From positions 1 to 64,000 of the forward strand of contig NZ_JAKLJA010000008.1 in the NCBI RefSeq assembly GCF_022213065.1: a stretch of 64,000 nt of DNA, written 5' to 3'. The position numbers and the translations under genes are program-made. Under the pieces are notes generated by a model that was not told the origin of the DNA, made no database searches, and worked only from the letters and a program-made list of their open reading frames with translations. Shown here in pieces: positions 38,919 through 47,417 of this stretch (position 1 is its first letter; every line of letters begins with the position of its first letter). The stretch is from Paraburkholderia tagetis (GTDB taxonomy: Bacteria; Pseudomonadota; Gammaproteobacteria; Burkholderiales; Burkholderiaceae).

Positions 38919-39176
38919 CGAGACGCGGGCCGCAAGACACGCATCGAGCGGGCGCCCGTCGTGGCCGAAGCTCGATGCCTGAATTGCGGCCACGACAAGC
39001 GGACAAGCGGACAACCGCCCACCCGCCGCGCCGCCCACGAACGGCGCGGTCATCCACTAAAACGACAGCAAAGCCCGCCGGCAAGCGCATCAGGCAACCC
39101 TCGTGGGCGGCCCGGCCGCACTCGTCCGTCGCCATCGAACGACTCCGGCTGCTTTGCCTGAGATACAGGAGACACC

Positions 39177-39500
39177 ATGACCACCCCCTCGATCGACACG
39201 ATCAAGGCGCACCCCGAATACCGGCAGCTCATCGCCGTGCGCCGACGCTTCAGCTTCACGCTGACCGCGCTCATGATCGCCCTTTACTACGGCTTCATCC
39301 TGATCGTCGCGCTCGCGCCGCATCGGCTCGCGCATCCGCTCTACGCAGGCGCCACCACCAGCGTGGGCATTATCGTGGGCGTGGGCATCATCGCGGGCGC
39401 CATCTCGCTCACCGGTTTCTACGTGCTGCGCGCCAACCGCCGCTTCGATCCGGCCATGCGCGCGCTCATCGCAAAGCTCCATGGCGAGGTGCAAGCATGA
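39177..39500 (+). CDS. DUF485 membrane protein, partner of acetate symporter
   Basis: The 107-residue protein has two membrane helices (about 27-47 and 61-83) and the DUF485 pattern [31 protein letters not shown] and [19 protein letters not shown]. YjcH-type proteins are routinely encoded next to ActP. Its stop overlaps the start of the symporter as ATGA. Confidence 0.93.
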   Translation: MTTPSIDTIKAHPEYRQLIAVRRRFSFTLTALMIALYYGFILIVALAPHRLAHPLYAGATTSVGIIVGVGIIAGAISLTGFYVLRANRRFDPAMRALIAKLHGEVQA

Positions 39501-41188
39501 AGCCCGTTCGCTTTCTCTGCGCACTCGCGCTCGCAGCCGCGAGCAGCTTCGCCCACGCCAATGTGCCTGGCGGCGCGGCCGCGCCCATGCCCGCGCCGCA
39601 GCACAACCCCGTCGCCATCGGCATGTTCCTGCTGTTCGTGCTCGTGACGCTCGCCATTACGCAGTGGGCCGCGCGCCGCACGCGCACCGCGCGCGACTTC
39701 TACACGGGCGGCGGCGGCATCACCGGCTTGCAGAACGGTCTCGCGATTGCGGGCGACTATATGTCGGCGGCCTCGTTCCTCGGGCTCTCGGGCATGGTGT
39801 TCATCTTCGGATTCGACGGCCTCATCTACTCGATCGGCTTTCTCGTCGGCTGGCCGTTCGTGATGTTCCTGATCGCCGAGCCGCTGCGCAATCTCGGCAA
39901 GTTCACGTTCGCCGACGTAATCGCGTACCGCTTCGCGCAAGGCCCCATCCGCTTGATGACTTCGGCCAATGCGCTGATGGTCGTGATCTTTTACCTGGTT
40001 GTGCAGATGGTGGGCGCCGGCAAGCTCATCGAATTGCTGTTCGGCCTGCCCTACTGGATTGCCGAGATCGTCGTGGGCGCACTGATGGTGATCTACGTGT
40101 TCTTCGGCGGCATGAAGGCCACCACGTGGGTGCAGCTCATCAAGGCGGGGCTGCTGCTGTGCGGCGCGACTTTCATGGCCGTGCTCGCGCTCGCGCATTT
40201 CGGCTTCAGCCCGAACGAGATGTTCCGCCAGGCTGTCAACGTGCACCCGGGCGCCCTCTCCATCATGGCCCCGGGCAAGCTGATCCGCGATCCGCTCAAC
40301 GCGCTCTCGCTCGGCATCGCGCTGATGTTCGGCACGGCCGGTTTCCCGCACATCCTGATGCGCTTTTTCACGGTGCCCAACGCAAAGGAAGCACGCAAGT
40401 CGGTGTTCTACGCCACGGGCTTTATCGGCTACTTCTATCTGCTCACGTTCGTAATCGGCTTCTCGGCGATCGCGCTGCTCGCGCAACATCCGGAGTTCTT
40501 CCGCGTCGACGCCGCGGGCCACTTCAATCTCACGACCGACCTGCTCGGCGGCTCGAACATGGTGGCGGTGAAGCTCGCGCAGGCGGTGGGCGGCAATCTC
40601 TTCTACGGCTTCATCGCGGCGGTCACCTTCGCGACGATTCTTGCCGTGGTGGCTGGCCTCACGCTCTCGGGCGCCACCACCGTCTCGCACGATCTCTACG
40701 CAAGCTGGCTCGCACGCGGACGCAAGAACGAGCAGCGCGAGATGCGCATCTCGCGCGTCGCGACGCTCGTGCTCAGCGCGGTGGCGATCGGTCTCGGCAT
40801 CCTGTTCGAGCACGCGAACGTGGCGTTTCTCGTGGGGCTCGTCGCGGCCGTGGCGGCGAGCGCCAACTTCCCGGTGCTCGTCATGTCGATCTTCTGGAGC
40901 GGCATGACCACGCGCGGCGCAGTGGCGGGCGGTGTGCTCGGGTTGGTTTCTTCCGTCATGCTCACGGTGTTCTCGAAGTCGGTCTGGGTGGACGTGCTGC
41001 ATCATGCGCACGCGCCCGTGTTCCTCGACAATCCCGCGCTCGTCTCGGTGCCGCTCGCATTCTTCGGCATCTGGGCGGTCTCGCGGCTCGACACCAGCGC
41101 ACGCGCACGCAAGGAGCGCGAGGCGTTCGCCGCGCAGGAGTTCTACGGGCAGACCGGGCTCCTGCCGATGGAGGCCGTGGAGCACTGA
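39497..41188 (+). CDS. actP: Cation/acetate symporter ActP
   Basis: The 563-residue sodium:solute symporter has a cleavable-looking signal ([21 protein letters not shown]) as in E. coli ActP and about 13 helices. Motifs include [35 protein letters not shown] (about 71-105), [48 protein letters not shown] and [16 protein letters not shown]. It takes up acetate and related short acids. The ATGA overlap with DUF485 fixes the start at 39497. Confidence 0.95.
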   Translation: MKPVRFLCALALAAASSFAHANVPGGAAAPMPAPQHNPVAIGMFLLFVLVTLAITQWAARRTRTARDFYTGGGGITGLQNGLAIAGDYMSAASFLGLSGMVFIFGFDGLIYSIGFLVGWPFVMFLIAEPLRNLGKFTFADVIAYRFAQGPIRLMTSANALMVVIFYLVVQMVGAGKLIELLFGLPYWIAEIVVGALMVIYVFFGGMKATTWVQLIKAGLLLCGATFMAVLALAHFGFSPNEMFRQAVNVHPGALSIMAPGKLIRDPLNALSLGIALMFGTAGFPHILMRFFTVPNAKEARKSVFYATGFIGYFYLLTFVIGFSAIALLAQHPEFFRVDAAGHFNLTTDLLGGSNMVAVKLAQAVGGNLFYGFIAAVTFATILAVVAGLTLSGATTVSHDLYASWLARGRKNEQREMRISRVATLVLSAVAIGLGILFEHANVAFLVGLVAAVAASANFPVLVMSIFWSGMTTRGAVAGGVLGLVSSVMLTVFSKSVWVDVLHHAHAPVFLDNPALVSVPLAFFGIWAVSRLDTSARARKEREAFAAQEFYGQTGLLPMEAVEH

Positions 41189-41193
41189 GGTGC

Positions 41194-41234
41194 GGCAACA
41201 CGAATAGGCCGACACGAACACAAGGAAACGCGAA
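41194..41234 (+). repeat. Solo end of the 566-bp inverted-repeat element
   Basis: These 41 bases match the outer end of the right arm of the element at 29592-30157 with four differences (compare about 30117-30157), ending in the same AAGGAAACGCGAA. The rest of the element is absent. It lies 6 bases after the actP stop. Confidence 0.8.
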
Positions 41235-41364
41235 ACAGAAAACGAACCCAAACACCCGCCACCACGCGCACAATTGCGCGCCCGGTTATATTGCGCATGG
41301 GACGCCGCAAGCGTCCCCCTTATTCAATTAACCGCTGCGACGCCTGCACCCAACCACCCTTTCG

Positions 41365-43761
41365 ATGGAGCACGCCTACACCCACCTGCTGCACCTGCTC
41401 GCCGACTACCCAGGCTGGACACTCGCGTTCGTAGCATGCGCCGCATTCGTCGAGTCGCTCGCGCTCGTCGGCACGTTCTTCCCGGGCAGCACGGCCATGT
41501 TTATCGCCGGCGCCTTCGCGGGCACCGGCACGCTCAATCTGGGCTGGCTATTCGTCAGCGCCATCGTGGGCGCCGTGGGCGGCGACGCGCTGAGCTTCTG
41601 GATCGGCCGCCGCTATCGCGACTCGATCGCCCAGGTCTGGCCGTTCAGCCATCACCCGGGCATCCTCGAAAAAGCCCGGATCTACTTCGAAAAACAGGGC
41701 ACGCGCAGCGTGATCCTCGCGCGCTTCATCGCGCCGCTGCGCGCCGTGGTGCCCGTGGTCGCGGGCATGGCGGGCATGTCGCCGATGCGCTTTTTCGTGA
41801 TGAACGTGATCTCGGCGCTCGTCTGGGCGCCCGCGCATATCGTGCCAGGCGTGGTGTTCGGCGCGTCGCTGCAACTGGCGGGCGCCGTGTCGTTCCGGCT
41901 CGTGGTCGCGCTCGCGATCATCGTGTTCGCGGGCTGGCTGGTCTGGACCATCACGCACATGATGCTCGGCCACGTGGACGCCTGGGCCGGCGCCTCGCGC
42001 CGCGCCGCCGCGCGCTGGGCAGCGGGCCACCACGGTCCGGCGGCACGCCGGCTCGCGCGGGTGCTCGATCCGCAGCAGCCGGCGCTCGGCGCGCTGCTCG
42101 CCGTCACGGCGCTGGTGCCCGTGTGCGCGGCCGTGTTCTCCTACGTGCTCAGCAATCTGCTGCACGGCGCCCCGCTCGTACAGGTCGACCAGTCGGTGCG
42201 CCAGTTCCTCCATTCGATCCACACGACCTGGGCCGACAATGTCCTCGCCCACGTCGAAACGCTCGGCAGCAACTACACGCTCGCGGCGCTCGTGGCCACC
42301 GTCACGGCCTGGATGGCGCTCGAGCGGCGCTGGCGCACCATCGGCTACTGGGCGCTCGCCGCGGGCGTCTCGCAGGCGCTCATCGTCGTGCTGCGTGTCG
42401 CGATCCACTACGACATGGCCAGCGCGGCGCACGTGGGCGCTTATGTGTTCCCGAGCGACCGCGTGGCCTCGATGGTGATCGTCTACGGCTTCGCGATGTT
42501 CCTGCTCGTGCGGCGCGTGAACATGGCGCAGGCGGCCATCGTCGCGACGGTGGGCAATGCGATCGTGGTGGCGGTGACGTTCGCGGGGCTCTATTTCGAG
42601 CGCTTCCTGTTCTCCGATGCCATCGGCGGCGCGGCCTTCGCCTCGATCTGGGTAGCGGCGGTCGTGCTGCTCTCGCTATGGCGCTATCCGCAGCGGCCTG
42701 CCGCTCGCAACGTCATGCCTTCCATCGTGCTTGCCGTGCTCGCGCTGGCCTTCGTGCTGCAGCGCGGCGCAGCCGACCGCGAAGCGGCGCACGAATCGCA
42801 CGCCGAAGTGCCGCCGGTGGCCATCGCGCAGCTCATGTGGACCGATTCGCTCTGGAGGACGTTCGCGTGCTACCGCATCGACATGAAGGGCGAGCGGCGC
42901 GAGCCGATGACGATCCAGTGGGCCGCCAGCGCCGCCGACCTGCGCGCGGCGTTGCACGACGCCGGCTGGAGCGAAGGCACGCAATTCTCGCTGAAGAGCG
43001 TGCTCTCGCTCGTCGCGCCCAATGTGGATGCGCTTTCGCTGCCGCTCCTGCCCAAGCTGAACAACGGCATGCCCTCGCCGCTCGTGTTCGAACGCGCGCA
43101 TCTGCCCGACAACCCCGCGCGCCCCGGCAGCCGCCGCGACGTGCTGCGCTTCTGGCCGACAGGCTATGCGATCGAGCGGCCCGCGGGCGCGGCGGCCGGT
43201 GCGCCCACGGGCGCAAGCGCGGGCAAGGCAACGGGCACGAGCGAAACCGCCGGCGCGGGCGCGGCGACACGCGGGACGACAGGCATAACGGACACAACAG
43301 GAACGAGCACGCCGCCCCAGTCATCGGGTGACGCTGGGCTCACGCCCATCTGGGTAGGCTCGCTCACGCACGAGCGCTTGCTGCGCGCGTCCTGGCCGTT
43401 CAACGTGCTGGCCACCTATACCGACAACAGCGCGGACAACAGCACCGACAACAGCACGGACAACGGCGCGGACAACCGGGCAGACCACAGCGCAGAGAAC
43501 GATAACGGCGGCGGCAGCAGCGGCAGCACCCGCAACAGTACCGGCAACGCTGACAATCGCGCTGACAATAGCGCCAGCAATAGCGCCGGCAATAGCGCCA
43601 ACGCCAGCAATGGCGGACACGCCGGCCGCGCTCGCAGCGCCGGTGCCGGCATAGACCTCGCCGCGCCGGGCCGGCCCGCGGGCTGGCGCGCGATCACCAA
43701 GCCCAGCAGCGAGGGCTGCGACGGCCGCTCCGTGACGCTGATCGTTTCCGGCCGCCACTGA
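41365..43761 (+). CDS. DedA - PAP2-like - LssY-like membrane protein
   Basis: This 798-residue protein has three parts. A DedA/SNARE-associated membrane domain (about 10-200) has GTFFPGSTAMFIAGAFAG and ARFIAPLRAVVPVVAGMAGM. A PAP2-type membrane domain (about 245-440) follows, then a C-terminal LssY-like soluble domain (about 460-798, WTDSLWRTFACYRIDMKG). The PAP2 catalytic motifs look destroyed: the usual PSGH is PSDR (363-366) and the SRxxxGxHxxxD motif reads AGLYFERFLFSDAIGG (407-422). A 65-residue Asn/Asp-rich repeat interrupts the LssY part. Lipid transport or envelope maintenance is plausible; enzyme activity is doubtful. Confidence 0.87.
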   Translation: MEHAYTHLLHLLADYPGWTLAFVACAAFVESLALVGTFFPGSTAMFIAGAFAGTGTLNLGWLFVSAIVGAVGGDALSFWIGRRYRDSIAQVWPFSHHPGILEKARIYFEKQGTRSVILARFIAPLRAVVPVVAGMAGMSPMRFFVMNVISALVWAPAHIVPGVVFGASLQLAGAVSFRLVVALAIIVFAGWLVWTITHMMLGHVDAWAGASRRAAARWAAGHHGPAARRLARVLDPQQPALGALLAVTALVPVCAAVFSYVLSNLLHGAPLVQVDQSVRQFLHSIHTTWADNVLAHVETLGSNYTLAALVATVTAWMALERRWRTIGYWALAAGVSQALIVVLRVAIHYDMASAAHVGAYVFPSDRVASMVIVYGFAMFLLVRRVNMAQAAIVATVGNAIVVAVTFAGLYFERFLFSDAIGGAAFASIWVAAVVLLSLWRYPQRPAARNVMPSIVLAVLALAFVLQRGAADREAAHESHAEVPPVAIAQLMWTDSLWRTFACYRIDMKGERREPMTIQWAASAADLRAALHDAGWSEGTQFSLKSVLSLVAPNVDALSLPLLPKLNNGMPSPLVFERAHLPDNPARPGSRRDVLRFWPTGYAIERPAGAAAGAPTGASAGKATGTSETAGAGAATRGTTGITDTTGTSTPPQSSGDAGLTPIWVGSLTHERLLRASWPFNVLATYTDNSADNSTDNSTDNGADNRADHSAENDNGGGSSGSTRNSTGNADNRADNSASNSAGNSANASNGGHAGRARSAGAGIDLAAPGRPAGWRAITKPSSEGCDGRSVTLIVSGRH
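43420..43620 (+). repeat. 12-bp degenerate in-frame repeats encoding Asn/Asp-rich tract
   Basis: Consecutive 12-bp units of the type (A/G)C(C/G)GACAACAGC encode TDNS, ADNS, TDNG, ADNR and similar tetrapeptides, degenerating to SNSAGNSAN units towards 43620. The tract lies within the LssY-like domain, suggesting a flexible loop grown by slippage. Confidence 0.8.
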
Positions 43762-43820
43762 GCCCGCCAGGCCCGCTGAAACCGCGCGATACGCCGCCCC
43801 GCATCGGGGCTTGCGGGGCG

Positions 43821-44096
43821 CTAGCCGGCGTGGCTTTCGGCCCAGCTTCCCGTCGCGCGAAAGCGATCGATGCGCTCGCGTGCGTCGGAATAGGCCGCAT
43901 CGAGCGCGGCGTCGGGGCCGATGTAGTTGCGCATCAGATCGTGGAAGCGGATGCTGCGCCCTTCCACATGCGCGTCCGCGCCATGGCGGCAGATGTAGCC
44001 GCTGTAATGAAAGAGCGGCTCGGGCGAACGCGGCCCGAACGCCGGAATCGGCAACACCCAGATCTCGAAACCTTCATGCTCGGTGTGATCCCACAT
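43821..44096 (-). CDS. Conserved hypothetical protein
   Basis: The 91-residue protein begins MWDHTEHEGFEIWVLPIPAF and has no signal peptide or membrane helix. It is rich in aromatic and His residues (FHYSGYICRHGADAHVEGRSIRFHDLM) and ends in a charged helix. I do not recognise the family, but the codon use is typical of the genome. It diverges from the DyP peroxidase gene 160 bases away. Confidence 0.65.
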   Translation of the reverse strand: MWDHTEHEGFEIWVLPIPAFGPRSPEPLFHYSGYICRHGADAHVEGRSIRFHDLMRNYIGPDAALDAAYSDARERIDRFRATGSWAESHAG

Positions 44097-44256
44097 GATG
44101 TGTCTCTCAGAGGCCGTGACGATGTCTATCCTCGCACGTCAAGCCACTTGCCTGCAAACCGCCCTTTTTCACGAGTTTGGCTAAACTATGCGGGCAGCGA
44201 ATCCCGCCGAACCAAGCCGAACCCGGTCAAGCCCAGTCAAGCAATAAGCCCAAACC

Positions 44257-45336
44257 ATGATGCCGCCCACCCCAACGCCCGATCCCCAGTCCGTCTCCAC
44301 CTCCGTCACCCGCAGCGCGTTCTTCATCGTCGCGACTGTCAACGAGGACGCCACGAGCCGCGCCACCGTGCGCGCCTGGTGCGCCGACGTCGCCAACCTC
44401 GCGCGCGCGGTCGGCAAGCGCGTGCCGGGCGGCAACCTCTCCTGCGTGGTGGGCTTTTCGTCTGACGCATGGGATCGCCTGTTCGGCGACCCGCGCCCGG
44501 CCGAGCTGCATCCGTTCCGCGAATTCGGCTCGGGCGAGCGCGTGGCCCTGGCCACCCCCGGCGACCTGCTCCTGCACATCCGCGCCGACCAGACCGACCT
44601 GTGCTTCGAGCTGGCCACACAGTTGATGAACCGCCTCGAAGGCGCGGTCACGACCGTGGACGAAGTGCACGGCTTCCGCAATTTCGACATGCGCGCGATG
44701 ATCGGCTTCGTCGACGGCACCGAGAACCCCACCGGCAACGAAGCCGAGCATTTCACGGTGATCGGCGCGGACGACGACCCCGAATTCGCGGGCGGCAGCT
44801 ACGTGCTGGTGCAGAAGTACCTGCACGACATGAAAGGCTGGAACGCGCTTTCCGTGGAAGCGCAGGAGCGCGTCATCGGGCGCACCAAGCTGCAGGACAT
44901 CGAGCTCGACGAAAGCGTGAAGCCGAGCTGCTCGCATAGCTCGCTCACCACGCTCACGGACGCCAACGGCGACGAAGTCAAGATCCTGCGCGACAACATG
45001 CCGTTCGGCCGGCCAGGCTCGGGCGAATTCGGCACCTACTTCATCGGCTATGCGCGTTCGCCCGCACCCATCGAGCAGATGCTGGAAAACATGTTCGTCG
45101 GCAAGCCGCCCGGCAACTACGACCGGCTGCTCGATTTCAGCCGCGCCGTCACGGGCAGTCTCTTCTTCGTGCCGTCGCAGCCGCTGCTCGAGGCGCTCGC
45201 CGAGCGCGAGCCGGGCGCGGCCGGCACCGTGGACGCGAGCCTCGATGCCCAACCCGAACCCGAGCCCGCCGCCGCGCCAGGCGCGGACGGCTCGCTCGCC
45301 ATTGGATCACTCAAAGGAGCACCCCGGTATGAATAA
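44257..45336 (+). CDS. DyP-type peroxidase, encapsulin cargo
   Basis: The 359-residue heme peroxidase of the DyP family shows the GXXDG motif GFVDGTEN (150-157, catalytic Asp153), candidate proximal heme ligand His227 in KPSCSHSSL and distal Arg245 in ILRDNMPF. After a flexible Pro/Glu/Ala linker (about 326-342) it ends with DGSLAIGSLKG (344-354), the recognised encapsulin cargo-loading peptide. The stop overlaps the encapsulin start by eight bases. No clear ribosome-binding site precedes ATG 44257. It uses hydrogen peroxide to oxidise substrates that remain unknown inside the shell. Confidence 0.95.
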   Translation: MMPPTPTPDPQSVSTSVTRSAFFIVATVNEDATSRATVRAWCADVANLARAVGKRVPGGNLSCVVGFSSDAWDRLFGDPRPAELHPFREFGSGERVALATPGDLLLHIRADQTDLCFELATQLMNRLEGAVTTVDEVHGFRNFDMRAMIGFVDGTENPTGNEAEHFTVIGADDDPEFAGGSYVLVQKYLHDMKGWNALSVEAQERVIGRTKLQDIELDESVKPSCSHSSLTTLTDANGDEVKILRDNMPFGRPGSGEFGTYFIGYARSPAPIEQMLENMFVGKPPGNYDRLLDFSRAVTGSLFFVPSQPLLEALAEREPGAAGTVDASLDAQPEPEPAAAPGADGSLAIGSLKGAPRYE

Positions 45337-46129
45337 TCTGCATCGCGAGCTGGCGCCCATTTCCACAGATGCGTGGTCGCAAATCGAAGAAGAAGTCGCG
45401 CGCACCTTCAAGCGCTCACTCGCGGGCCGCCGCGTGGTCGACGTGAAGGGTCCCGGCGGCGTGAATCTCGCCGCCGTCGGCACCGGTCACCAGAGCGGTA
45501 TCGCCGCGCCGCTGGAAGGCATCCGCGCGCGCCAGCGCGAAGTGAAGGCGCTGGTCGAACTGCGCGTGCCGTTCGAGCTGTCGCGCGAGGCCATCGACGA
45601 CGTCGAGCGCGGCGCGGAAGACTCCGACTGGCAGCCGGCCAAGGACGCGGCCACGCGCCTCGCGTTCGCCGAAGACCGCGCGATTTTCGATGGCTACAAG
45701 GCCGCGCAGATCACGGGCATTCGCGAAGGCACGTCGAACCCGCTGCTGCAAATGCCCGCCGACGTGGCCGATTACCCCGCCGTGATCGCCAAGGCGCTCG
45801 AGCAACTGCGTCTGCAAGGCGTGGACGGCCCCTATGCGGTGCTGCTCGGTTCCGACGCCTATACGGCGGTAAGCGAGGCGAGCGACTCGGGTTACCCGAT
45901 CCTCGAGCATATCCGCCGCCTCGTGAAAGGCGAGATCATCTGGGCGCCGGCGCTCGAAGGCGGCAGCATTCTCACGACGCGTGGCGGCGACTTCGCGCTT
46001 CACCTGGGGCAGGATGTCTCTATCGGCTATTCGTCGCATGACGAGAACACCGTGCGCCTCTATCTGCAAGAGAGCTTCACGTTCATGATGCTCACGTCCG
46101 AGGCTTCGGTTACGGTCGCAGGGGAGTAA
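45329..46129 (+). CDS. Encapsulin nanocompartment shell protein
   Basis: The 266-residue shell protein of the HK97-fold encapsulin family (family 1) shows the N-terminal cargo-binding helix region MNNLHRELAPISTDAWSQIEEEVARTFKRSLAGRRVVDVKGP, LREVKALVELRVPFELSREAIDDVERGAEDSDW, EDRAIFDGYKAAQITGI and the C-terminal YLQESFTFMMLTSEASV. The length fits the 60-subunit, T=1 shells of about 24 nm. AAGGAG lies upstream of ATG 45329 inside the end of the DyP gene, so the two are translationally coupled. Confidence 0.95.
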   Translation: MNNLHRELAPISTDAWSQIEEEVARTFKRSLAGRRVVDVKGPGGVNLAAVGTGHQSGIAAPLEGIRARQREVKALVELRVPFELSREAIDDVERGAEDSDWQPAKDAATRLAFAEDRAIFDGYKAAQITGIREGTSNPLLQMPADVADYPAVIAKALEQLRLQGVDGPYAVLLGSDAYTAVSEASDSGYPILEHIRRLVKGEIIWAPALEGGSILTTRGGDFALHLGQDVSIGYSSHDENTVRLYLQESFTFMMLTSEASVTVAGE

Positions 46130-46150
46130 GCGCGGCGCGCGCATGATACG

Positions 46151-46618
46151 CATGCCATCAAAGCGCGCATAACCCGCAATCCACTTGCGCGTGGTCGACG
46201 TGACCGACGCATAAGTCTCGCTCGACACCGTTGCGCCCGCGCCCACCGTGAGTTTGGGCAGCACGTCATAGCTCAGCGTGACCGTGGTGGGCGTGTTCAG
46301 GCCGAACGCGATCGATGGCGCAACGCCCCAACGCTTGCTGTAGATATCGGTGCGGCCCGGCTGGTCGGCGTCGTGGCCCATCGCGTTCAGGCGGATCGCC
46401 GTGGTGTCGTTGAGCTTCTGGTTCCAGTCGACGGTCGCGCGGCGGTAGCTGTCCGTGCCCAGACCTACGCTACCGTTGATGAAGTTGTCGTTTTGCGGCG
46501 TCTTCGTGGTGATGTCGATGCTGCCGCCCACCGAGCCGCGTCCCGGCATCCCGGACGGCGCCGACATGACCTTCACGGCGGGCAGCGTGGCATCGGCCGT
46601 TGCTGCGGCAATGCCGGC
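46151..46618 (-). pseudogene. TonB-dependent siderophore receptor remnant
   Basis: An in-frame stretch of about 156 codons reads [80 protein letters not shown] and then directly LPKLTVGAGATVSSETYASV. These are recognisable pieces of the plug end and beta-strands of a FhuE/Fiu-like receptor, but the signal peptide, most of the plug, and several hundred barrel residues are missing, and the C-terminus is absent. The frame then runs antisense into the encapsulin gene without meaning. Multiple internal deletions best explain it. Confidence 0.8.
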
Positions 46619-46794
46619 ACTCGCGGACGCGCCTGGGCCGGCATGGGCGCCTGTGTCGCCGGCATTGGCGGGATTGGCCGGATTCGCCGCGTGCGTCCAG
46701 TGCCGGTATGATGTCGGTCCCGCTGCGGAGTGCGCAGAACCGCGCCCGCCTCGCGCCAACACATCCATTCACGACGACTCAGAGGAAGACAGCC

Positions 46795-47115
46795 ATGACG
46801 GCCGCAACACAATTCGACCAGGTTTCCGTAGTCCGCAAGGCCAACGTCTATTTCGACGGCAAGTGCGTCTCGCACACGGTGCTGTTCGCCGACGGCACGC
46901 GCAAGACGCTCGGCGTGATCCTGCCGGGCCAGTTGAACTTCGGCACCGACGCGCCCGAACTGATGGAAGTGCAAGGCGGCAAGTGCCGCATCCGCCTCGA
47001 CGGCAGCGACGAGTGGAAGACCTACAGCGCAGGCGAATCGTTCTCGGTGCCGGGCAAGAGCCGCTTTGATATCGATGTTGTCGAGACGCTCGATTACTGC
47101 TGTAGCTATCTGTAA
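46795..47115 (+). CDS. ppnP: Pyrimidine/purine nucleoside phosphorylase PpnP
   Basis: The 106-residue cupin-fold protein (DUF1255/YaiE) has [44 protein letters not shown] and [23 protein letters not shown] at the C-terminus, matching PpnP across its length. It phosphorolyses nucleosides to base and ribose-1-phosphate. GAGGAAG precedes ATG 46795. It is convergent with the effector/immunity block. Confidence 0.94.
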   Translation: MTAATQFDQVSVVRKANVYFDGKCVSHTVLFADGTRKTLGVILPGQLNFGTDAPELMEVQGGKCRIRLDGSDEWKTYSAGESFSVPGKSRFDIDVVETLDYCCSYL

Positions 47116-47129
47116 AGTGCGCCTACGCG

Positions 47130-47417
47130 CTAGCGGCTGCAAGTCCACGCCGCCTTGCCTCGTGCATGGCGGGCGTTGATGAGATGGCCACTCGCACCCT
47201 CCGCACGATACAGTGTGCGGTATCGCAGGGCGATGGAAAGCAGATGTGTCTGTCTCGACTGTATCCGCAGACAGGAGCGAAAAGTCAGCGGCCGAGCCAT
47301 GGCGGCCTGATGCCGTTCGCGCAAAGCCAGGTGCGATGCTCTTTTTTCCGCAGGTGACGGGAACACTTCGTCACATAGGTAGCGTATGGGGTCGATCTCC
47401 TCCGCGACCGTGCTCAT
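47130..47417 (-). CDS. Small ORF overlapping the immunity gene (hypothetical)
   Basis: A 95-codon frame starts MSTVAEEIDPIRYLCDEVFPSPAEKRASHLALR and overlaps the stop of the preceding gene as ATGA. That coupling is the best evidence that it is translated. It is Arg/Leu-rich, has no recognised domain, and its second half looks less protein-like, so it could be a truncated third member of the effector/immunity operon. Confidence 0.35.
   Translation of the reverse strand: MSTVAEEIDPIRYLCDEVFPSPAEKRASHLALRERHQAAMARPLTFRSCLRIQSRQTHLLSIALRYRTLYRAEGASGHLINARHARGKAAWTCSR

Noticed and set aside
43321..43758. Minus-strand frame with Val/Ala/Leu repeats opposite the LssY-like region
   Set aside because: It is the complement of the Asn/Asp repeat tract, which mimics a hydrophobic protein.
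45416..46150. Continuation of the TonB receptor remnant frame into the encapsulin gene
   Set aside because: After codon 206 of that frame no receptor sequence remains and the translation is only the complement of the encapsulin gene.
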